64,000 nucleotides of DNA from Theristus sp. LFF4_11 (GCA_030248135.1 JASANC010001134.1:1-64000); one strand, 5' to 3'. Shown: positions 51,506 to 64,000, numbered from the stretch's first letter. Numbers and translations are program-made. The notes: generated by a model not told the origin, from the letters alone.

Positions 51506-54128
51506 TATATGCTTCTGTGATGGTTTTTTGTTATGTTGTTATACTGAATAAATTAAAACTGCGAATTTTAAAATTACTAGAGAAGTTTTTCATGGTGGAA
51601 ATACAAATTTTGCCATGCGGGGTGGAAAGGTCTGAAAATTTTGGTTATTGCTACTATAAGAAGAAGTAGACGCGTTAGTTTTCAAAACCTATACAAAAAC
51701 GTCACCATGCACTGCGACTCACACTCACTTGACTTCAAAGGACTATCAAGTTGCAATGTACCGTGCGCGTTTCAGTTGAGGGTCGAACCGAATTTCAACA
51801 ACAACAAGACGTTGCGTGACTAAAATTAACGCACAAAACGAGTTGACTTTGTGATCTCACTGATTTCAAAAACTTGTTCAGAAAAGTGCTTGAATTGCGT
51901 GAAGTCATTGTTAAAGGTCAAATAAAGTCTGAGGTCTGTATATTTTTAACCAGAACTTTTAAGTCAACATATTATGTACTGTAGTAGAATAATTGAGAAA
52001 CGTAACTTCGTGACATCTATTAAAATAAACCAAACAAATCCGTATCAAATGACACGATCATGGTGACAACCTTGCCCTTTTTACGGACATGGTCTGAATC
52101 TGTCTAACATATACAGCGTAACTCAATTTTTCATGCTCTATTACTGTGTTCTATATTCCCTTCCGCGGAATTACACAAATATACTGATAACATGCAACAT
52201 TATAATCAACTTATTGATTGACTGGCTGATATTTATCTGTAATTTTCAACATACCGTGACAAATTGACATGTGAGACATGGTGTGGTCAAGATGAAGGTC
52301 AGAGTTGCCGACCGCCATGTACAGCTAGAATTAATTCTCCTAGTTTTTGGGTGGTCTTTTTCAGATGTATGAGCTTGCTTGCATTCCTCGCCAACAACGG
52401 TCAATAAAACCTGTTGGTTGGTTGCACGTATATGTTCCGATCCCTAATGCCTTGTTTCAAGCACGTCACTGTGCTTTGCAGATCTCCGTGAGCATCTCAC
52501 AGTCACTCGTTTCATTTTACCTTTTAAAATTTCGAAATCCGGTGACTCAAAATTGAAACAAGAAACTTTACAACTGATGTCGGATAAAATATCACACACG
52601 ATACCCGCTATCCATTGTTGTAGTGACCGTTGTGTTAGTCATATATCTTTTCAATGTTTGACTTTTAATATTTTTAAGTTCCTCAGTGAAAAAACCGTTT
52701 TACTTTGGGGCATTAGTCACCAAATTTTTCGAAGGTAATGTGCCAATTATTGTTGCTTTGCTGAGTCATTCTCATCAAACAGATACGCTTGGTGATTTAG
52801 TCGTTCGTTACGGTATTGGTCGTCACGCCGTAACGTTGACGACATGTTCACATAAATGCAACAATGTTTTTTGACCAAATATTTCATACGTTTTACCCAG
52901 TCATACACTGTGGATCGAGCTCCTCGATGCCTTTCTTTAAATTTAGAATTAGTGTTTCAAACACACAACAACACTGACTTTAATTGAATAAAAATATATG
53001 TTATATATATATATAGGTTAAATATAGGTAATTATAAATAAATGTTTGATGTAGGAAAACTAATAGAGGCCTGAAAGACGGGAAGGTTACTGGGGTTTCG
53101 AGGTTTACAGTTTCTGTTTTCTAGTTTTCTGAAGTACCATTTATACATATGATAAAATAGTTGAATATTTGAAATAGTGGTTTTCTAAAAGATTTGAAAT
53201 ATTCTCAAAACTTGCATCTTCTAAGCTTCTACCCATGTCTTTTAATCATCCATAAAACAAGCATTTCCTCATGTTTCATTGCGCTCGCAACTGCAAACAT
53301 CAATTACACTACCACCGGAAACCGTATTATTTTCGCACAATACAAATTCCAAAATAGAATTTTTTTCCCAGCCTTACCTTACCTCACGGTGATGATCAAT
53401 AATTTAATTACGTTTGGTATGACAAAATAAATTTTGCTTACGTTTTTTTTGAAGGTCGCAGAAATAATAACGTTTTGTGAGGTTGGCGGCAAACGTTTTC
53501 ATGTAGTTCCGGTTGTTTCTGAATGAAATGCACATGTGAAAATTCAGTTTTGTTTGATTTCCTGTTTTTGAACACATTTCACAAAATGTAAATGTTTGGT
53601 CGTAATATATCATTCTGGAAAACTAGGCCTAAAGTTCAAAATTTTAGTACCGCGCATCGCGCGCTGTTTTATGCACATGACCATGTATAGGTGTAAAAAA
53701 TACGATTTGGAAACCGTAATGTGGCGATAAATAAGAACATCGAGGTATCACCTAAGCTTCTGCAACTTGTCTTTCATTCATATTAGTTAAACCAGAGACT
53801 ATTTCTGAAACAAGAGCGAAGCTAATGGAGTTGCTTACATTGCAAAATTCCCACAACTAATCTAATTCCGTCTCTCATCTCAAAAGCCGGTCAAAATGGC
53901 ATCAAAACGGAAATAGTATGCTTATTGTGTTGCAGCATGTGTTCATGGTATTCTGACGCTAACCTTGCTTTGATGAGGTTTTCCAACTAGTGGGAACATG
54001 ACTCCCGGAAACTCAAATAGCCCATGTTACAACTATTATAGTATGAAATCGGTGTCCTTTTGAGTCCACTGAAAGAGTTCGCCTTTGATTCGATACTCGG
54101 CTAATGGAATAAATGAGAACTTATTCTC
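51506..54128. other. gene-poor AT-rich stretch
   Basis: AATAAA near 51547 may end the RING-gene mRNA. A short (TA)n run lies near 53000-53014. Open frames are short with no recognised family. No other feature was seen. Confidence 0.45.
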
Positions 54129-55162
54129 ATTATCTAAAAATGCGGGAGACGCATATAAAAGGAGGAATATGGCCTTGTGTAAGCAGTGAAAGACTTGGCT
54201 CGACAACCTTTTCAAGTCTCTGATGTGGTACACACGGATACAAGTACATAAGAGTCATATTTTTGCGCCGCGTTTGTTGTTTACAAGCTTGTTGAAAAGC
54301 GTAAAAATTTTGAAGTTATCTAGATATTTTTCAATTGTCCTCTTCAGTTTAGTCTAAAATCACATCATGTGCGAAATTCTGAACAGCATGGCCGAATAAA
54401 TGAGGCAGTCCGTCAAGGCGGGATTAGTCGCTGACTAGGAGTTGTCTTTTTCAAAAATGCCAACATAATTTCCAATCATGTGTGCAAGGGAGAAAGAATA
54501 AACAGAATAATACGGATAATCCATTAGCTTAAAAAACGCGTCAAATTTGGCATACAATTTGGTTTCTGAACTTCTTTCTCTTTTATTCAAAATTCGCGCG
54601 CTCCTTGCACCCTGAAAAAAGCTGCCATGTTTAATCGGCTATACTGTAAATTCTGTGCAAAAAACAGAAACATCAGAGATTGCAAAACATTGCTGCATGT
54701 AGCTTTATCGTTGTTGCTAACGTACGCACCGCTGTGCATACAGCAGCACCAGTGCAAAAAGTGTTGTCTTCCGTTGATTTTCACCCTTTTTACCAAACTC
54801 TTGTGCCAGGATAAACCGGTGAGTCACTGCCACAGAAGGAGACCTTGCGTTCCCAATGCCTCTGCGATACACTTTGTGCAAACCAGTGTCAGCGATCTAA
54901 AGTCTGATCGTCATTTTAGTGGTTTTAGAGGTCGCTAAATGCTAGAAAAAGGCAAATGTGAAAGTTTCATTTGTCTACAATGTACGAGGGTTGCCACTTG
55001 CAATCTAAATAAAAAATAAACGGCGCAAAAATATGACTCTTATGTACTTGTATCCGTGTGTACCACATCAGAGACTTGAAAAGGTTGTCGAGCCAAGTCT
55101 TTCACTGCTTACACAAGGCCATATTCCTCCTTTTATATGCGTCTCCCGCATTTTTAGATAAT
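54129..55162. mobile_element. 1,034-bp element with 142-bp terminal inverted repeats
   Basis: The left arm 54129-54270 is an almost perfect reverse complement of the right arm 55021-55162 (outer end ATTATCTAAAAATGCGGGAG, inner end TTTTTGCGCCG). The ~750-bp middle carries a plus-strand frame at 54627-54938 with no recognised domain. ATTCT lies just outside both ends and may be part of a target duplication. High arm identity suggests a recent insertion or gene conversion between arms. It is probably a non-autonomous DNA transposon. Confidence 0.8.
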
Positions 55163-55224
55163 ATTCTGACTTTTACATAAGCCCCGAAGGTCGGACCAAA
55201 ATCACAATACGTTGGGCACACAAC

Positions 55225-56117
55225 TCAGGTTTTTCATTTTTCGTTTTTAGGCCAATTTCGTCTATGCTATTTCTACGGCCGATTCGCCCAAAATCGTCAC
55301 GATTCAGTACCTAGAAATTGCTCACATAAGAAAACTGACCCAAAAGCCGTGATCGGCGCAATGAATTACCATAGAAAACATCGACTTCTTGTTTTTCATT
55401 TCTGGACCGGTTTCACTAAATTCCACGGCCGATTCGCCCGAAATCGTCACGATTCGGTATCTAGAGTTGCTCACATGAAAAAACTATCACAAAATCCGTG
55501 ATCAGTGTATTTAATAACCATGGAAAACACCGTTTTTTTTGTTTTTCATTTCTGGACCAATTTCGCCAATTTCCACGGCCGATTCGCCCGAAATCGTCAC
55601 GATTCAGTATCTAGAGTTGCTCACATAAAAAAACTAACACAAAATCCGTGATCAGCGCATTGAATTACCCTGGAAAACATCCTTTTCTTATTTTTCGTTT
55701 CTGGGCCGATTTCGCCAATTTCCACGGCCGATTCGCCCGAAATCGTCACGATTCAGTATCTAGAGTTGCTCACGTAAGAAAACTAACCCAAAATCCGTAA
55801 TCAGCGCATTGTATTACCCTGGAAAACACCCTTTTCTTGTTTTTCGTTTCTGGACCGATTTCGCCAATTTCGACGGCCGATTCGCCCGAAATCGTCACGA
55901 TTCGGTATCTAGAGTTGCTCACGTAAGAAAACTAACCCAAAATCCGTGATCAGCGCATTGAATTACCCTGGAAAACAATCTTTTCTTGTTTTTCGTTTCT
56001 GGACCGATTTCGCCAATTTCGACGGCCGATTCGCCCGAAATCGTCACGATTCAGCATCTAGAGTTGCTCACGTAAGAAAACTAACCCAAAATCCGTGATC
56101 AGCGCATTGAATTACTA
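55225..56117 (+). repeat. six-copy ~149-150-bp tandem array
   Basis: The core GATTCGCCCGAAATCGTCAC (first copy with one change) starts at 55281, 55431, 55581, 55730, 55879 and 56028, a spacing of 149-150 bp. Each unit also has TCTAGAGTTGCTCAC (or close), CAAAATCCGTGATCAGCGCA and GAATTACCCTGGAAAACA. The last four units are more alike than the first two. The array begins about 60 bp after the right end of the inverted-repeat element. Confidence 0.9.
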
Positions 56118-56209
56118 CGGACTAGACTTTTTTCCTACTATTTTTCGCAGCTCAGACAAAATTTGTAAGAGTGAAAAACTGATACCCAGTCAAAATGCTA
56201 CGAACTTTC

Positions 56210-56524
56210 AAAGAATGCACAATTTTGACTCAAAAAAGTGCCCGGGCAAAAAAAATAACTAAATTTTCAAAAAATACGGATGAAATTACCCTAGGAAACA
56301 TTTTTGTTCAACTGTGAAAGTGTCCCAGCTAAAAATTGAAAGGGCGAACACTTAAAACCAGGTGAAAACCCTCCGAACAATTAAAAATGCCCAATTTTTA
56401 CCCAAAAACAGGGTCGGGGTAAAAAATTAACTCAATTTTCAAAATCTCCGGGTGGAATTACCCCAGGGAACATTTTTGTTCGACTGTGAAAGTGTCGCAG
56501 GCAAAAATTGAAAGGGCGAACACA
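56210..56524 (+). repeat. two copies of a ~172-bp direct repeat
   Basis: ACATTTTTGTTC at 56298 and 56470 anchors two imperfect copies sharing CTGTGAAAGTGTC, AAAAATTGAAAGGGCGAACA and AATTACCC. The phrase GAATTACCCTRGGAAACA also resembles the end of the 149-bp unit, so the two repeat types may be related. Confidence 0.7.
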
Positions 56525-57846
56525 TGTTGATTACATAGCTGAAAAAAAAAGGACAAAGGGAAAGAAGTAACACTGTTTTCAGAATAGGTTTTTCGTGTCT
56601 ACAGCGTATGAAAAGTAGTCGGATAAAAATTTTTTCGCGGCTCCAAGCACAACTTTGGGTGTTCGTTTCGTGTGCACGGAACCAAGTTTGTGGCTTATAC
56701 TATGCTCGCAGGACGCAGCGAGCAAATTTGAAAAAAGCGCGCGAGGGGATAACGGCTCATATTATGCGTGATGCGCTCTCCGCTCGCTACGCTCGCTCGC
56801 GCATCCGCATGATAAAACATTTGCGGATTCGAGTTTCGTGATTTTCCCTGTCGTCTATCATGTCTCACGGTTGTTAGGTGCTGTTTTATTTGTAAAAATT
56901 TGGTGTATAAAATTAATAAGTATCTTTCTGGTGTGTCAAAAAAAGCTTTCCGTAAAAATCAACGTACAGAAATCCATAAACAAAAAAACTCGTAAAAACG
57001 AGAAACCCATGATGATGTCACAGAATGTCTCCAAATTCCGAATTCCAGCTTTTTTGATGTTTCTGGATATGATTCGAATTCATGTGTCTCTAATGGACTT
57101 TTCACAACAAGAAGCCGCCACAAATTTAATGCATCCTGCGGTTGTGACAGACGGTTCCGTTGCTATTTTCAAGAAAAAAAACTCCATCTTCGGATCTGTT
57201 TTATGGTCTTTTTGTCTCTGATTTCTTCCATTTCGCTCTCACTTTTGCGTTTTTTTCTCCTTTCACCGGGGTTCAAAAAAACGCGCAGTGAGCGCGAAAT
57301 TTATTTCATGTTTACTTTAGTTGACAAGCGTGTTTACTTTCGCTGGTAAGCCGTTCTGATGGCTTTATTTTTTCACAAAAAATGATACGCATAAAATATT
57401 TGCACTGTGAAACTATGGATAGGCAGCCGATATTTTGTTTTGTTTTGGCGAATTTTTTAAGGGCATGGGAACGAAATGCTGAAAAATTGCGCTTGCATTT
57501 TTGCTCTTTAGATTTATTGGCGCTGTTTTAGAAGGCTGCTTTTTTGTTTCGCATTATTACAGAAAACATGCTTATCAAACACCGTAATAATACTAATACT
57601 GAAATTATTGTGTTGTTAAACTGCCAGCTTTTCTGTTCCACAATTTTGAGTCTGGGTCAATCACTGGTCTGGACTGGACCTATCTGATACTTGAAGCCTG
57701 AATTATCAAAGCCTTGAAAACATTGGCTTTGATATGTACATGTGACGCTTTTAAGCTTTAAGTTTCAATCAGTTTACAGTTCTGAAAAGTGTTCTACCGA
57801 ATATACCGACCACCAAAATACACCGCTTTTTTGTATTTTGTTCCAG

Positions 57847-58490
57847 GAATTTCTATTTATTTCCCAACTGAAAAAGCGCGCTGGTTTTCTAATTTATGTA
57901 ACAGTTATATTTCCCCGGTTTTCTGTTTTTTCCAGTCCGCATTGCAACAAACCAGTCGAAATGAATTATACTTTTTCTTAGGCAAAAAGATAAAAGCTGA
58001 TCATCAGAGTTTTTTCTTCGTTAAAATTTATGTTACTGTTTCAAGGCTCTCATAAGCTTTTCCTGTCATATGCAGAGGCTTCTTCTGCAGTGGAGAAGCT
58101 AGTTCAATATAATAAACATGAAAACTTCGTTTTCAAAGCGGCCCACACCCGCATGGGTTCGTGGTTTATTTTCTGTGTCGTTTTCAGGAGCGTCCAACAG
58201 CGAGACAAAAATTGAATCACTCGCAAAGTTTGACTGCCTGTCTCATTTATCCCGAGGCGGTTATTTTCTTTGGCGCCTTTGCAACAACAATTGAATTTGA
58301 CATTATTTTCATGCGGTTCACAGGATTATTTTGCTATAACCATTCCATCGTATACGTACGTATAGCAAAACCGTGTGCCAGCAGTTGCACGCTTTTCAGT
58401 CGGTTCTGGCTAATAAGTTGCGGACGTTTTTCGAGAAAAGTTTGCTCCGACGGTACAACTTTACGACGTTTGGACGACATTATTGAAACT
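57847..58490 (+). CDS. possible multi-exon gene or gene fragment, unidentified
   Basis: Several exon-like blocks follow each other: one ending LKKRAGFLIY, one with SALQQTSRNELYFFLG, one with YAEASSAVEKLVQYNKHENF joined in phase to one with KIESLAKFDCLSHLS, and one with LANKLRTFFEKSLLRRYNF. The first two and the third and fourth join in phase across GT-AG sites. Not all joints work, and no family is recognised. The helical, charged composition looks more protein-like than the surrounding DNA. It could be a decayed gene, a transposon remnant or chance. Confidence 0.22.
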
Positions 58491-58599
58491 TTGCGATTGC
58501 CTACTGTATACTTCATTGGTGCAAATACATTTTTTTTTCTTAAAAACGATGAGATTGAACAACAGTTCAATAAGCTAATGATCGTTTAAAAAATTTAAA

Positions 58600-61514
58600 A
58601 AAATGTTTTGCGCTCTGGAAAGAACAGAAATCAAGAAAAAATAATACCCAAACACCGACGTGCCCATAAATCAAAAAACAATTACTTCTCCCTTACACCA
58701 AAAGTTGCATGTCAGTGTGACGAATGAAAGTGTTTTCGAACAGATAGAACATTGTTTATTGTTCCAATCCAAGTTCCTCGTATTCCAATTTTGCACCAGT
58801 TTTTATTTGTACCGGGCTCCCTGCGGAGTTGTTTTGCGCTCAATTTCTATCAAAAACAGATATGCGAAGGGCAATTTTCTACGCCGTGGGTCGTTTTTTG
58901 TCGATTGAAAACTGCATTTTTTCTCGTCTGTTAGAAAACTGCGCAGACTTTTATTGCTTGCCCAACGGAGGCTAATAAAAATACACGTTCAATGGCACGA
59001 ATAAAATGATGTTACTTTTCTGTTTCTCTAATTTTCTTTGTTCGCAAAGATGCTTCAGAAACTTTTGTCGGTAATGAAATTCGCTTTTGCGGGTTCTCTT
59101 TCTTTGATTAGGGTGTAATTGAAAAGTTGTTCCAAAGTTGCTCCAGAGGGACACTAGAAACTCGGCAGTAGCCCAAATGTGAGTGGTTTTTGCATAAAGC
59201 AGGTACTCGTCTCGTGCTGCGTGTTTTGCATAAGCAAATTGCGATTCCAGGTGGCAGTCACCACTGTTTCAACGACTCTTTAAGGCTCTTGAACACTAAT
59301 TTTTTGTTGTTTGTACACTGTAACAGCTGATTTCACTCAAACAAACTTGAGAACATCACACGCACGTGTCGTTCGTACAGAAGGGATTTCAACACAGATT
59401 TTCACATGAAAAATTCATATGCTTCAAGCCAGTGCTGAATCTCAGCTGTAGCTATCAAACTCTGTATCGTTGTACATTTTGTTTCCTTTTCACATTTCCA
59501 GTTTTGTTCCATTTCAAAATTGCCGAATCACGCGACTCCAGTCGAATAAAACGCACAAAAAGTCGCGTTTTTGCTTTTTATAGTGGTACAGTACGCGCGA
59601 TGCAACCCGAAATGGCCCCCAGAGTCAATTAGCATTTTTAACGAGATGCCATTTGATTGTGCGCCACGAACTGGCTGGCATGTAGCTTTGGTGCATAAAT
59701 AAATCAAAAGGGAACTGGGAAATTTATATCTACATGCGCTCTAGTGTGTTAGCGTGTGAACCGGGCATTACAGTTTGAAAAACAAATGTCAGACGGGCGA
59801 TGCTGGAACGACTATGACAAATTTCGGCGTCGTCTTGGAACTGAATTTTCAACAAAATTTCCCGAAATAATCCAAATCAATTTGGCGCCTGACATCTGAA
59901 ACTGAGAGCAGCAGCTGATTGGGTCTGAATTTGTGAATTTAACAAGAGAACTACAGTATATATATGACCCCGGCGCATGTTGATTGACTTATGCAGCGAT
60001 TCGCTAATTTTTAGTGACAACGTTTCGTCATATCGGAAATTTTTGCAATTCATTCGTTTCAATTTGTCGTATTCCAAATTATCTGTGCTCGAAATACATT
60101 TTATTTTAAATTTAGTGTGTAAAAACAGAGATAGCATACAGCACATGCTGCACGTACGTAGTTTTGTATATGCAAATTAGATACAAATTTTCAGGTGTGA
60201 ATTATGGGCGTGCATGTTTTGATACGTTTTACATTTCGGATTCACAGATTCCGACAACTGTAGACAAGAGAAAACTTTTGAAAATGTGAAAATGTGTTCG
60301 AATATTTTGAACTTTACAAAACGCGGAAGCGCTCTTGCATGATAAACCCAGTTGTGTGCCATTCAGAAACGAGACGACATGTATTTTTCTTAAAACGCAA
60401 CGTTTTTATTGCCATTGTTTTATTGCTGCAAGTTAGTTCTGTGCAGTGATCTTTAAAGTTACATGATTTTGAACATTTCGATATCATTTCACAATCATTT
60501 GCCGTGAGGCAGTTCTGACATTTGAATATTTCACCAAGCACCGACACGATAAAAACGTTATCTCATGGGCCGTTTCAGTTCAAACTGATTTTTATGATCT
60601 CTGTGTTCGCATGGCTTATTCTGTGCGTGTGGTCGATGATTTGAAAACCCAGTTTTGAGATGGTTTTTCGGAGCTCAATTTCGGTTGCACAGGAAAAACA
60701 ACTTTTTTATGCTCTCGTATGTTCCGTTTTTATTTAACTTTATGTCGACTTTGTGTCGTAACATAACGACAATAAAACGACTTTGTGTCGTAACATAAAG
60801 TTGCATGAGTATTCGTCGTATGCTATTTCACGCTGCAAAAAAACCTGTTTTACGCAACTGCATAAAGAAGGGACATTAAAAAGAATGAAAATGCTGATTG
60901 GCTATTTCTGCGCTCTCTGTGGTTATGTTCCAGCTTTATGTGCATAAAGTAATATTAAAAACTATCTTCATGCAGTTTCCATGTTCCATCATGTTCAAAC
61001 TACTTTAAAACTGAAATTTAAAGCTTAAAACTATGAATTCACGGACCATTTTGTTTTGAAAACAATACACAAGTGTGTCGAGTACGTGCACATCATGAAA
61101 TTGCTGAAAAAAAAAAACAAAAAGCAAGATTAAAAGTATAAAACACGTTCTAAAAAGTAAAAACGTGTTGACGTGAAGTGAGAGTGTTGTCGGTTTTGTT
61201 GTTGCCAACTAACTTTAATTCACATGTGTCTGTTATTTCATGTGTGAGTCAAAACATCAAACAATGCTGGCGTTCTCACTCGCTGGTGATTGTTGTGGTA
61301 ACATTTTCTGAATCGAAGTCAAATTTCACCAGCGCTCAGTTATCATTGGTCAGCCATTACACGCAGTTCAAACATTTTAAACTGAACAATCATCTAAACC
61401 TAATCGCTTTGGAAATGTTACCACAATAATCACCGGTGAGTGAGACTTTTGTTTTCGGGATACGGTGCTGGACAGGACACGGCGGCGGACCGAGCAATTT
61501 TGTTGGGACACCTA
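58600..61514. other. AT-rich intergenic DNA
   Basis: No gene recognised. A 21-base direct repeat beginning CGACTTTGTGTCGTAACATA occurs at 60746-60766 and 60778-60798. Short open frames show no known domain. Confidence 0.45.
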
Positions 61515-61976
61515 CCGTATTACCTCTATTAAACCCCCCCCCCCAAAAAAAATTAAACCCCCCCCCAAAATAAACCCCCACCCCCTCGACAAGTTTCCAA
61601 ATAATCCCCCCCTCCCAAAATAAACCCCCATGGGGGTTTATTAGAAACCTGTTTGAAACACATACCTAGCGAATTTAGTGGCTGAATGCAGTGACATTGG
61701 TGAAATTGTGCTACCAAAGGCCCCAAAGGGATGAGTTAGTGGTAATTTCATTACAAAAGGCTGTTACAAAAGGAAATCTCTGTGAAAAGTACAAGTTTCT
61801 GCGACTTTCTTGCCTGCCATGCAAGGTATTTTTGCCATTTTTCAACAAACCCCCACCCCTAGAATTTGTTTGTAAATATTCCCCCCCAAAATACCCCCCC
61901 CCCAAAAAATAAACCCCCACCCCCAGAAGTCGCTGGAGAAATAAACCCCCATGGGGGTTTATTAGAGGTAATACGG
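61515..61976 (+). mobile_element. C-rich TA-flanked MITE, copy C (complete, diverged)
   Basis: A 462-bp element between TA dinucleotides at 61513-61514 and 61977-61978. It starts CCGTATTACCTCTATTAAAC and ends TTATTAGAGGTAATACGG. The central core matches copies A and B. Here both subterminal regions contain the full 24-base palindrome made of AATAAA, five C, AT, five G and TTTATT. It is more diverged than A and B are from each other. Confidence 0.85.
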
Positions 61977-61978
61977 TA

Positions 61979-64000
61979 AATTGAAGTTGAAAAGCGTCGC
62001 ATCGTCCATCGATCCTTTAAAACTTTTGGCAGCCTTCCCACAGCGCACCGCTTGACTGCATTCAGCCTGCTGGACTTTTAGTTTTCAAGCTTACAGTAAT
62101 ACTTACATACAGTAAGTTACTAGCAGATTAGAAAATCGGATTTCCATTCGCTGTACATGCGATTGCAGTGTACACAAACAATTGAACAGACACGCTCTGG
62201 AGATAGATCTTGATAGATGAGCTGATCATTAATTTAATGTTCTCTTTTAATACTAGCATCTGTGATTTTTGCAGTAAACAAAGCATAAAAAAGAAACATT
62301 AAATTGATGATCACGACACACACCTAATCTTGCTAAGGAACCGACTCACTGACTGGCTAACTGACTCAGCACAGACTGTCAAGCTTCAGAATAAACGACT
62401 CTCACTGGCAGATTTACAGAATGACAACTTGAAATAAACAATCTGCAGGCAGCACAAAAGAGGACAGGCATTTTTGGGTGGGATGGGGGCTCCTACAGTG
62501 TGTGTGTTTGCCGTCACTTACTTTGAAAGTTGTCAGACTGCCCTCTGCCAGCTGGGCATGTGAGTGCAGCGTGTGTGTTTGATGTCAGGCATAATTTGCA
62601 AGTTGGTCAGACTGTAGTCTGCCAGTTCTCCAGTCAGCGTACACTGTATCTGTGTGGTTGCCATCAGGTAGCGTATTCTGTAAGTTGGTCATACTGTACA
62701 ATGCCAGCTGGCCATTTTTGTGATTATCGGAACATTTTAATAGGGGCACCCACGGGGGCAAGGCTGGGCCCTCACTGGCAGACTTACAGACTGACAACTG
62801 GAAATAAAAACGTGCAGGCAACACCGAAGATGACAGACATTTAAAAGTAGGGTGGTACCTACCCGTGGTAGAAAAGGGTGCCAACTTTTTGGGGGGTTAG
62901 TGGGATCCCCGCGTCGCCTGCTAAGGTGGTGTGCACCGCGCCATACGCTAATCGGCTCTAAGGGGGTGCCACCTCACCCACTGTAATTTTTATTAAAAGT
63001 TTTTCAGTGAAACCTATAATTTGCAAAACATTGTAAAATAGTTGAGTGATCACAGTGATTGAGATTCAATACCTTTATATTTAGCGCATATTATGCAACT
63101 TGGAAGCTCAAACAAAATTTGTGATTATGGGAACATTTTGGCAGGGGAACCCACGGGGGCGGGGGGGGTGAGTGCCGAATCATGAAAAGGTGTGGGAGTA
63201 CCTACACCGGGGGTCTCGGGTTAGATGGGTGGGTGTCACGAAAGTCTTCCCACCCCCTTCCACCCGCACGAGGCGCAACTTCACATCTTCGGTACTGTGT
63301 ACAGATACACATGTAAGTCACACCAACTTGCTCAGTAACCGACTGGCAGTAAAGACACATAGACATAAACTGACAGAGTCTGCCACAGATGAATGCCTAG
63401 CTACCTTTCAGGATAGACATTTATAGACTCATGCGCAGACCTGCCAGATTCAAAACTGCAGTCTGGTTAATTTATGCTGTTAATTTAATTGACTGACTTT
63501 TGAAAACTTGTTTTAATACTTTGAAACGTTGATTACAGAGATAAAACTGTTGATTTCAAAAGATAAATGCAAAAAATGCATAAAAAAGATAAATGCATAA
63601 AAAAGACGCATTAAAAATAATTTTTATGTTTTTTTAATGTTTCGCATAAAAATGTACATAAAAATGACAAAAAGCAAAAATGTCTTTTCCATTTTTATGT
63701 CTGCATAAAGAGGTAACATTATTAACTCGCTAAGCAGCATGAGTGCTGCATCCGAGGGCATAAAAAAGTTGTTTTTCCTGTGTTGAAGTTTTGTTTCCAG
63801 TGGTAAAACAGTCTATTCAAATTGAAACCTACTTTTTTCTTCAGCAAGTGAAGTCTGTTTTTGACCGGCAGTTTGTACAACAGTCAACTCGGGTTTCAGA
63901 TAAAAACTCTCATCTTTCTTTCTTCTTGGTTTTGGCTGGTGTTTGGGATTTCATTGAAAACGGGCAAAGAAAAAACTTAAGTGTAGCCAAAAAAATCAAA
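61979..64000. other. repeat-rich intergenic DNA to the right edge
   Basis: No gene recognised. It contains the inverted-repeat cluster at 62401-63440 and, near 63560-63720, repeated GCATAAAAA words that are simple low-complexity sequence. Confidence 0.5.
62401..63200. repeat. modular direct and inverted repeat cluster
   Basis: CTCACTGGCAGAYTTACAGA followed by TGACAACT and GAAATAAA occurs at 62401 and 62771. Reverse-orientation relatives (AGTTGTCAGACTGCC, AGTTGGTCAGACTGTAGTCT, AGTTGGTCATACTGTA) lie near 62528, 62600 and 62682. GATTATSGGAACATTTT plus CCCACGGGGGC occurs near 62721 and again near 63122. This looks like nested fragments of one or more inverted-repeat elements. Confidence 0.6.

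Noticed and set aside
54627..54938. 103-residue Cys-rich frame inside the 142-bp inverted-repeat element
   Set aside because: Cys spacing fits no zinc finger I know, there is no transposase motif, and the length is within chance for this DNA.
56838..57221. 127-residue plus-strand frame
   Set aside because: Starts in AT-rich DNA with poly-Lys stretches, has no domain and no neighbouring exon in phase.

Overview
The window is nuclear DNA from an animal with intron-rich genes. It looks like an invertebrate and most likely a nematode. The Musashi fragment closely resembles the nematode form, down to the run of residues after RRM2, and a single canonical Dicer, Importin-9, a coronin with a Pro-rich linker and a Gln/Pro-tailed four-helix membrane protein fit that. 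Introns are often long (hundreds of bases to several kb) and full of small inverted-repeat elements, so a compact Caenorhabditis-like genome is unlikely. I cannot name the species. Gene models were built by hand by joining conserved protein blocks across GT-AG sites and checking that codon phase is kept; where I state phase agreement I checked it base by base.

Layout: (1) about 2.56-9.70 kb, + strand, the 3' part of a Musashi RNA-binding protein gene (second half of RRM2 to the C-terminal NGYH); its 5' exons are off the left edge. (2) 14.08-33.44 kb, - strand, a complete Dicer gene about 19 kb long: helicase with DECH box, dimerisation domain, PAZ, RNase IIIa, RNase IIIb and dsRBD, with catalytic residues intact. 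(3) 34.11-41.34 kb, + strand, Importin-9, head to head with Dicer across a 668-bp gap. (4) 41.69-43.70 kb, - strand, an unrecognised four-helix membrane protein with a Gln/Pro-rich tail, tail to tail with Importin-9. (5) 46.70-49.89 kb, + strand, coronin. (6) 50.79-51.51 kb, + strand, a small RING-finger membrane protein like RNF170. (7) 51.5-64 kb, gene-poor: inverted-repeat elements, a ~149-bp tandem array and other repeats, with one doubtful gene near 58 kb.

The most striking material is in the introns and intergenic DNA. There are three copies of a TA-flanked, C/G-run-rich element of about 460 bp with palindromic ends. A 1.1-kb hAT-like element with an 8-bp target duplication lies inside Dicer. 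At least two families of short foldback elements also lie inside Dicer, one giving a near-perfect 23-bp hairpin, and the octamer CCAATCAG/CTGATTGG is strongly clustered there. A Dicer pre-mRNA carrying many hairpins is a testable, speculative route to self-regulation.

The genes do not form one pathway. Musashi and Dicer both act after transcription on mRNA and small RNA, Importin-9 carries cargo into the nucleus, coronin acts on actin and the RING protein probably acts at the ER. Dicer and Importin-9 share a candidate bidirectional promoter.
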